Made by a program: the position numbers and the translations under genes. From assembly GCA_000310025.1 (NCBI GenBank), contig FN649757.1, positions 259,005 to 323,004 of the forward strand: DNA of 64,000 bases, in the 5' to 3' direction. The stretch comes from Ectocarpus siliculosus (taxonomy: Eukaryota > Sar > Phaeophyceae > Ectocarpales > Ectocarpaceae). Within the stretch, counting starts at the first letter, position 1, and each line of letters starts with the position of its first letter. Positions 55,854-64,000 of this stretch are shown in pieces. The notes under the pieces were generated by a model, which was not told where the DNA came from, did not search any database, and was given only the letters and a program-made list of their open reading frames with translations.

Positions 55854-58800
55854 TCAATTTTTGTTCTTGAGAAATCCGACGGACACCGCTTTGCCGCACA
55901 GGAGTATGCCTTGGTGTTGATGACCGGTTGGACAGGCCCCAGAGAATATATCATAGCAGGGAATCAACCCCCCGGCGTACCTGCACTGGAAATCATCGCA
56001 GAATGCGGATATCCCTCGCCACTCCTCCAAAGGTGGCGCTGGCAGAGAGTAAGACGGGCGGGACGGATTGTAGACCTCCCGCAACCGAGTATACAGTCCC
56101 CGAGAACTGGAGTCGTCAATCGCTGCTAGGGCCCCCAGGACACTGTGTGCCAGGTGACACCTACGCAAGGGGGGGGGTACGGGGTGGGGCAGGAGCACAC
56201 GATGATAATGTCTATGTCGTACCACATACGGTTCAGCACACCGTTGACATGCTGTTACCACGAATGCCAGAATTGCCTACGGGTAGCCCCACACTGTAGT
56301 GGCCGAGCTCCTGCGCAAGAAAAAGCCACACAAATGATATTGAAAAACGAATACTGGCATTCGGAGACTCTTCGTGTCTTCTAGACTCACGGCGCAGCTT
56401 GTCCCATAACCCGCAACGACCACGGATCGAAGCCATCGAGGCTATCAATGTCAGCTATCGTGATGTCCATGCGATTGATTTGACTCACCACAGTATCACG
56501 TACCGGCACACGCCAGGGTACAACTCGAATACCTCGACACAATGCACGAGCCTCTCCAGCGCACCACCAGCGTCCCCTTTCGCTGCTCTTTGAAATGCCA
56601 GGGTTCTGTCAAACACGGCAAGTGGATTTGTAGATATTGAGGAAGTCATCGTTGAATACGAAGGTAGTACAACTGCTCCACTACCCGGATGACAGCACAA
56701 ATGGTTGTAGTGCTCATAGGTCAACCGAGCGTGAATCACCGCACGCACAGAACACAAAACACTCACTGTTCCTAGCAGTCGGGACCATGTTGCCAGGATT
56801 ACTTACACGTTGATGAGGAGACCGCCGACGCCCGTGCGAAAGTATGGTCTGCTCGCCATGTCGGTGAAGGCCGGCCACGAGAAGCAAGGGAACGAAAGGT
56901 GCGTGTAAGAATGCTAGAGCCCTTGCTCTGATACCAAAATGTACGCAAATAGGGGTCCACCAACAGAGGAGGTGCAGAAACAAAGGTTCTATGTCATCGT
57001 GAGCATAGAGATGCCGCATGGCATTTGAAAGTAATCCATCATGTAGGTTGAAACTTACTGACCGATCGACTGTTTCTTGCAGGTGTTCGAAGTCAATCAG
57101 GCCATCTCTCAACCCAGCCACCATGGCATCAGACACGTCTTCCGCTTTGGGGGCGTTGTCGTGCGGAAAAGCACCGCCTCTGTTGTCTTCGCAAGCGTCG
57201 TCTTCTCTCGAGAGTCTGCGCGCCGCACTGTTCTCGCAAGCTCTCTCGAAGACAACTTGCTGGAACGCCGTTTGCGACTGGGCAACATACCGATATATGT
57301 CCCCATCGCATGCAGCTGGCTTGATCTGGGTCAAAAGTAGCAGCGGAAGACGGTGAAGTGCAGATGTCGTAGTCGTGCACAATAGTACAACACTACCATT
57401 AACCCTCGCCTCCCTGCCAGGCCGAAGTGTGCGTGGGCGTATCGCCAAGGAGGCAGGCCTTTGTGCCCACGTGCCAAATACTTGCCGCCTTGAGGTTCCC
57501 ACGAAGTCGCACGAAACGCCAAGGGCCGGCAGCAACCATTGCTACTCAGGGATCTTCTTGCTGCTCTTTTTGTGTTCGCATCAACCGTTTTCTGGAAGTG
57601 TACCCCGCACGTCATCTTCAGCACCCTCCGAACCCTAATTAAAAAAAAATCGATCATGTAAGTTGCAAAATTGAGAACTAAAAACTCCAAAACTAAAAAC
57701 TCCAAAACGTCGCACTAGGTCAAAGCAGAAGAACTCTTGAAAGAAAGGACGTTTATCTCAGAATCGGATGACGAGTGATTTCACATTTGAGTGCCACAAA
57801 CAATACATGTTTTCAATGTTGTGTCGCTCAATGTCTTTTGCACGTGCAGTCGAGCGAGCGCACACATTGACCGAAGAGTACGCCCTCATGTCTGCTGCCG
57901 ACTGCTCAACACCATACACCAGTTACCGAGAATTGAGGGGCGGCATGCCACAACGCTGTGGTAGCCATAAGTCCTGTGTGCGTAATTAACCAAGACACCG
58001 CAAGTGATCCTTCTTGACATCTGGGCCAATCAGCCTCAGCTTCGAGGTACCGGACACACCTGTGGAGCATCTTGACGCTGGGCGCCCAACGACTCGATAC
58101 CCGCAGCGTCTAGATGTCCAGAGTATACCTGGACAGTGTCCTTCTGACTGACCATCTCAGCGAATCCCTGCCCACGGTACATGCATGCATACGAGAGTTC
58201 AGCAGATGCGCACGACCGCAACTATAAAACGCAACAGTGAAGCAAATATGAAGGAAGCAACACTAAACATGCCCCCATTTCACTTCAAGGAAGTACTCCG
58301 GGAGAGGTTGGTCAGACTACAACCAGACCTCATTGCTGCGTCATTCGGCGATGAACAACATGGTGCCATCGTCGGACGGCTGAGTAGCATGAAGCACGAG
58401 GAGCAACCGCGCGACGCTAGCGCCGTGATCGAGATACCAAAACATGAGATGCGCTGCTGCGGCTACCCAGCGCATCAATCCACCTCTGTGAATACTACTG
58501 TTGTATTCTTGACACCGTTGTCGCTCACTTGATGGAAGTGTTGGATTGGATAAGGCCTCGTGCCCCCGGGGCAGGAGGTCCTCGCCCATGGGTATATCGC
58601 CACGGCGTGAAACGTTTACGCCGCGGCGACAAGCCTAGGCAAATGATCACTGTGGTGATAAGTATCAACTACTCAGGAAACTAGTTGGGTGGGCGGGATG
58701 GTCGTTAGTTTCCTGTCTTGTAGCTTTCGTTTGAGAAGTTGTGGTTGCTCGAAGAGACAAGTGCCAATGGGTGTAACGATTTCAAGTAATTTGGGGGGCT

Positions 58801-61800
58801 CGCAGCTGGTAATATTCCATCTGATTGGCTCCCAACTATACCGTAGTTTCGCAGAGAAGCTGCGGGGATGATCCCTCCCACGATGGCCTTGCACGCACCC
58901 AACAAAGTGTTTGCGTTGGCGGCTTGACTCATAGGGCAAGGAGCTCATCGGGCGTTGGACTGCAAAGATCTGAATCTCCTTTTTGGGAAAGCAGGCCGTG
59001 TTGTCATCGTCAGTCTACTGCTGTCCGTACGGCAATGTTCTTGTTGCAAACAGCCACACTCTCGTCGACCTCAACCTGTGGCCAACTTGAGACGCAAGTC
59101 AGGAAAGGAACGCTCTTACACGAGGCTTTGGTGCAGTCCAACAAAACGAAACGGCATCACACTCACCACGGGCAGCATGCCAGCTGACCCTTGCTCGATG
59201 GAATCAATCAAAAAGGAGCTCGAGAGCTTCAGGTACTTCACATAATTCGCCTGAAGCACAGAAACACAACGGACATGGCGCCAAAAAAATGCGTGGGCGG
59301 GTCAAAAGATAACGTCCAGTGGGAGGAGAGCATTTCCAACAAATATTGTGTCGTTGACAATGCGAACCATGCGGTGGCTACGCGATCGGCTCTTTCGACC
59401 GGCAAGAGGATATGCTCCTCGTGTGCACAACGCGGGCATAAGGACTAAGGGTGCGGTACTTCCCGCCGAAGTCGAGCTCACCATGTCTCCCATGGAACCG
59501 TGGAAGTATCCCAGGATCGCCCACGCTCTGACGCAGGAACGGGGTACGGGTTCCGTTGTAAGGAGTCGAACGGGAACGACCACAGCCTGTCATACAAGAT
59601 ACCACACTCTCTGGACTGAGTATGAACGCTGGAGTTCGTCTACGCATCGAGAGCGTCAATCAAAACGGTGGTCTGGAAGTTTACCGAATACACCTGTTCA
59701 AGTACGCATCTGTAGGTGTTGCCTGCCTCACTGACGACGAGAAATCGACCCTTACGAGAGAGCGGTGCAAGGTGTGTGGAATCGTGTGTGGCATTAGGCA
59801 CTCAGGCTTGACTGCCTTGCCAGGAACACAGATTGCTCGGAACGTGTTTTTGTAATGACATACATGGCCTAAACAGCAAAAGTCGTAAGAACCAACGCCT
59901 CCGACAGCAATGTGTCACGCGATACATACCACACAATGCGCATGGGTCCCGGTGTACATTGCCTCCCGTGATGCATGCAACTTGTCTGCGTAACTCACTT
60001 TGCCACCTCGGCGTTCACAGGGCCATTGTAGGCGTCCAGTGCATCTCTCGCCAGTCGGGAGTACTTCGCAACCTTTCGTGACACAGTGTTTCGAGGTGTT
60101 GAGATTCGCGAGCGGTGTATTGACGAGGGCCGTCGGTAGTAGCGAAAATTGAATTGGTCGGCAGCTGCACGCAACAGTCAGGAGTGGTACCATGCAAGGA
60201 TTAGCACCCAAGGGCGAAGACGAACAACGGGGCTTCTAGTCATGAAGCGTTGGCAAAAACAAATGCTACGTTTTCTCACCGATTCAGCAGTGCGTCCCTT
60301 CATAATAGCCCCAACACCAACTGCACACCAAAATGTGCAACAGGAGGGGCCCGTCAAGAGCTGATTTCCCGTGGTGATGCCATCCTCGGCGAAGATGGCG
60401 CCGAACTGGCCTTGCTCGGGGGAGTCGTGCAGAGCGCCCAGCTGTTGTTGGGCAGTGGAGCGGGTCATCATCCTCACCATCGCTCCACGAACGTGACTGG
60501 CGGCCAAAATCAATTGTAAGGGATCTTGTACGATTGACTGTATTGCCATCGCGCGGACGAGTCGCAGTCACTGCCGGAAAAGTCATTGGAGGCATACAGG
60601 AAAGTACGGGTACTCTCGGCGCCGATGGGCCCTTCAGTGTATGTCATCAAAGCTAGATCTGTACCTTGGAGTTGTGAGGGGCAGCAACCCAACGCAGCCG
60701 AAGAAGTCATTGAGGAAAGCATTCTCCTGCATGCCCACAAGACCCGTCGCCGGAGAAGCGCTCAATCTGAACCTGGTAACAGAACGTGTCTTTAGACGCG
60801 GTATGACCATGCAAAAAGCTCTTGCCCGATATGGCACGCAAGACGTGGAGGCCTCTTCGGAGCAACCTTTGTCCTCCTTCAGCTCATACCTGCGGGTTCA
60901 ATGTACTCCACGTCAAAACGTGTTTGGGCGTACTGGTCGACGGTGAAGCTCACGCAAGCGCGGTACGCCGACGGCGATGGACAGTCATCTAAGTCAACAC
61001 GGTGTCGCTCTTCTCTTGCTGCGCCCGTATTCTCTGGGCAGTGCTACTGTGAAGCTCGGATGCGATGTTGCAGACACAGTTTGTGTGATACAGGCTGGAG
61101 CACTTTGTATTTCTATCGAAGTTGTTGACGACTGACCTCTTCAAGGGTAGGATGCCGCTGGCCACGATAGCGCTGGATGATGAGTCTGTCGACTGCATGC
61201 CAGCAGGACCACTAGGCTGGCACCGTTGCTGGTGCCCAGCCCCAGGCTGGTGCCACTTCCGCTTGATGTAGGTACATCGAACCCCAGTTTCTAGGCAACG
61301 GCTACACAATGCGCACGTCCGGGGGGTCACGGTCGTGCTTTCACTGATGCACGGTCGATGTAGGTCCGGGCCATCGATTGTCTACATAAATGCGTCCAGT
61401 GGGATTCAGGTAGGTGGGATACCTTGCAATACCTGGTGTAAGGAGTGTGTCAGTTGCGCGACGCGGAACACAATAGCGTGGCGATAGTGGCGGGAAACAG
61501 CCACTCCGGGTCCGAAATCAATGTTCTTGGCCCGAGCCCCAGGTTGAAGATCACGTACGTTTTCGGCACCAACCACGTGCATCTGTGCAATTGATTGGCT
61601 AGCGCTTTTTCCGGTTGTTTCCACGTTCGGAGAAGATCAAGGTTGATTGCATTGGATCCCTTAGAGACGATACTGAGCATCATGATTTCAGCAGCAACAT
61701 CATCGCCAACGTCCATGTCGATACATCACACACCTGCAAGGCGTCATGCCGTCGCACTTCTTTTTCTTTCGCGTACATTCCACGCAGCTCTTGCGCATCC

Positions 61801-61852
61801 CAGCATTTGTCAATGCCAGCCCGTTTCCGGTTTTATTGCTACTAGTACTCAT
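55854..61852 (-). CDS. fungal-type Zn2Cys6 transcription factor, right-arm copy, 13 exons
   Basis: Exons in gene order: 61852-61734, 61302-61138, 60772-60665, 60496-60280, 60072-59999, 59527-59482, 59250-59167, 58167-58060, 57325-57063, 56851-56807, 56761-56699, 56605-56489 and 56160-55854. Every exon equals its left-arm counterpart in length, so the product is again 571 residues. The zinc cluster is CVECTRKKKKCDGMTPC plus SRCLETGVRCTY. All six cysteines and the basic stretch are kept. The N-terminal 18 residues and the linker differ most. The central blocks (GLVGMQENAFLNDFFG, CTFWCAVGVGAIMKG, FELYPGVCRY) are nearly unchanged. It is convergent with the left copy. Both look functional, with no stop or frameshift in the exons, so they may have diverged in DNA preference or expression. 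Confidence 0.88.
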
Positions 61853-61914
61853 GGTCGCAGTCGCTGCGTCGCGTTACCCTGCGTGCATGGTTGAAAGCAG
61901 GGGTGTCCACGGAG

Positions 61915-62110
61915 ATCAATTGCTCGGCAGAGCGGATTTATGCTTTTCGAATTTTTCACGGGGCGGAGCGGGGCGGTTTTCGTCTTTTGGTAAAAGTCAT
62001 GGAGAAGAGCAGTGCGGTTCATCCGAGGGCACGACGTCTCACGTAACGAATCGTCTTTGTTTTGCTCATCATGTCACGGAGCGGAGTGGTTAATCCGTAT
62101 GTGTAGACGT
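61915..62110 (-). promoter_or_regulatory. CGG-triplet array upstream of the right transcription-factor gene
   Basis: The equivalent of 12068-12270. Motifs GGAGCGGAGTGG (near 62079), GGGGCGGAGCGGGGCGG (near 61960) and GCAGAGCGG (near 61927) lie 65-250 bp before the start codon. Spacing and surrounding bases match the left arm although individual copies have mutated. Confidence 0.45.
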
Positions 62111-64000
62111 TTTTCTTTCTGACGGATTTAGTTTCCTCCGTGACATGAACCGCGCAAAACGGTGGCCTTGACGACGGTGCACCGTCAAACAAAAAGTGCG
62201 CATCATTCCGACATCCGTACAAAATGAGGGAGTATTCCGTGAAATACGTTGGGTGCTGTGCACGGAGGCTATCAGTGACACCGTGCTTGTTCTTGCGGCC
62301 AGAACAGCCCAAACGAACGAAAGAGTTGTCAATCTGTCCGTTAGCCTAGATCAAAACAAGGGACCATTGCACACATCGATACCTCCTCGACCTATTCGTT
62401 CCTGGAACATGCACAAATCAGCAGCTAACTCCTTTGCCTCCTCTCCTGGTGGAACTGCCAGATCCAGGAAACACCAGGTGTTCTCATGTACCCATTATTC
62501 ACCCCGCACTCACTACAAGAGAGCTCTACAGCCCAGCTACAGACGCCCCTACACTCAGGGAGATTCAAACTCGCGAACCAGTTGCCCTCCCGCACGAGGA
62601 GCTCGGACGGATTCAGCTTTAGCCTTTCCACGAGATTGAGCCGCAAGCAGTTCCCCCAACTCATATGACGTATGGTCCAACTGTTTGATCTCCGGAGTTT
62701 GATCGGGCGTCGAAATCTCAATACGGTCGAAGCCATTGCCTGCCAAACAAGGTTGTACGCGAACCCCAGCCATGAAACAAAATTCTTTCTGAATAGCAAC
62801 TATTTATACTGCCGATGCAAAGATCACATAGATATGTCGTACCGGGGGGTACGCAGGTTCGCACGAGGTTCATATGTAAGACTCGCGCAGTGCAAAAGCC
62901 GTGGCTCCATGAAAAACCGAGACTGTGTTGTCGTATAACCGTAGATTTCGCGGTTTGAACAGTGGAATCTATGGCGGAGTGTGCATAGCTCAAAATTATT
63001 TTTCCGTAATAAAACGCTTGTACGGACATTTGGGAACCTCAAGGACGTAGGGCAGCCGTATATTCTCCGAGGACACAATGCTACCGGAGCGGAGCGAGTT
63101 GTTGTGCACATATCACAGGGTGGAGGGTTTACAATGTTTCATTTGGAATCTCACGCAGTGGTTGCAACCGCACCGCTTTGCCCCGCTCCGCCGAGAAAAC
63201 AGGTTCGTGAACACCCCTGGTCCAGTTTACAGCAGAGAGATTGTGTAGAGGAACGAAACAAAGGCATCGCCTCCCACTGGACTTGCGACGCCACCTGTCG
63301 TGAATACATGCCTGTATGAACTTCGATGGTTGTTTCTCGTACATCAGCACACTGATGGACTCATTTCTCATATATGACGAACTTTATGGGTCCCTTCTGA
63401 CTCTGGCTCTATTTCCACTTTAATCCAATCTGCAAACAGAAAGCAACCAACCTTCGCGCCGTTGACATATTTTGCGTTCAACTGCCATCAGTATAAGAAA
63501 CCATGAAAAGCTCGGATGGGGCGTACGCGGGAACGAAGTTGAGCGCTCCTCGGTGACCTGTCCTCTCAAACCTCATGGCCATAAGGCATTGATCTACACA
63601 ACTCCTTACACCACTTCGTATGGGAGCATAAACTTGCGGGAGAAGTTAAAGATTGCAATATTTTCTCAACACTTTTCTGATGTGCGCTGTTTTTTGTAGC
63701 AAACAATTGCGCCACATATTTAGAAACTTTTACTTTTGACAATAATCGCGCGTTCTGGAGCAAAACCGATTGCGAGCTTCAACTTTTCTCGCGACAAACG
63801 TGCCGGAACAAAAATCGCGGCGAGACTTCCCGCAATTCACGTCAAGCACGTACCCCTACGACACACGTAGACCCACTCTCCAGCTTCGATTGGAAGGCAC
63901 CGTGTTCACCGACATCTCGACGAATGCTAAATGAGTTTCCTCGTGAATGGTATCAGGAAGGAGGTGATGCCTTGGGCTGTTAGACGATGCCAAGGTTGGC
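62111..64000 (-). other. upstream region of the right arm
   Basis: Collinear with 9190-12060 minus the hAT-like element. A short plus frame near 62560-62622 (ends REPVALPHEELGRIQL) is matched by the left-arm minus frame ending REPFALPHEQLGQIQL, which the hAT element splits from its upstream part. Whether this is a real divergent gene is unclear. Cut by the window edge. Confidence 0.4.

Larger units (their letters stand above)
53550..64000 (-). repeat. right arm of the giant diverged inverted repeat (runs off the window)
   Basis: Collinear, in reverse complement, with the left arm at 9190-24825. It contains the second transcription-factor gene, the second acidic exon and the closing dispersed repeat. 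It lacks the three left-arm insertions. The match is still good at the last base of the window, so this arm may extend further. Confidence 0.9.

Overview
This is nuclear DNA from a eukaryote with spliceosomal introns (GT..AG, mostly 50-770 bp), moderate GC content and many dispersed repeats. It is not bacterial, and I see no rRNA, genuine tRNA or CRISPR. A photosynthetic stramenopile, most likely a brown alga, is my best inference. The reasons are a fungal-type Zn2Cys6 transcription factor outside a fungal gene layout, rather long introns and a mix of Copia, Harbinger, hAT, pogo-like and SINE elements. No sequence here proves the lineage.

The dominant structure is a very large, diverged inverted repeat. 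The left arm (about 9.19-24.83 kb, + sense) matches the right arm (about 53.55 kb to the window edge at 64 kb, - sense), with about 28.7 kb between them. Each arm carries the same two units in the same order. The first is a 13-exon gene for a 571-residue Zn2Cys6 (Gal4-type) transcription factor (12326-17990 + and 55854-61852 -). All 13 exons have the same length in both copies. The second is an acidic, Gly/Ser/Asp-rich terminal exon of an unassigned gene (23470-24034 + and 54347-54911 -), 565 nt in both. The two factor genes converge towards the centre. Both have conserved arrays of CGG triplets just upstream of the start codon, which suggests autoregulation (inference). Remains of a third related gene lie between the arms at about 25.87-26.35 kb (-).

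The arms act as empty-site controls for each other. The left arm has a 952-bp hAT-like element (8-bp target duplication), a tRNA-derived SINE and a 4.1-kb composite insertion, and the right arm has none of them. The composite contains a TIR element that carries tandem repeats.

Layout: 0.25-2.6 kb, an intact three-exon PIF/Harbinger transposase (-). 2.6-9.2 kb, mostly non-genic, with a tandem duplication, a foldback MITE and a degenerate tandem repeat. 9.2-24.8 kb, left arm. 24.8-27.1 kb, factor pseudogene. 27.15-33.28 kb, a complete Ty1/Copia element with identical 254-bp LTRs and a TGAAT target duplication. Its coding region is split over three frames. 33.3-43.9 kb, sparse, with tandem duplications and unassigned ORFs. 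43.97-45.02 kb, a pogo/Tc1-like element flanked by TA. 47.46-47.57 kb, a long hairpin. 49.9-51.6 kb, an unusual array of short CATG-bounded palindromes. 52.9-53.2 kb, a second SINE (-). 53.55-64 kb, right arm.

Coordinates come from reading the sequence by eye. Splice sites were checked by phase and by comparing the two arms. Any statement of similarity to known families rests on motif recognition, not on a search.
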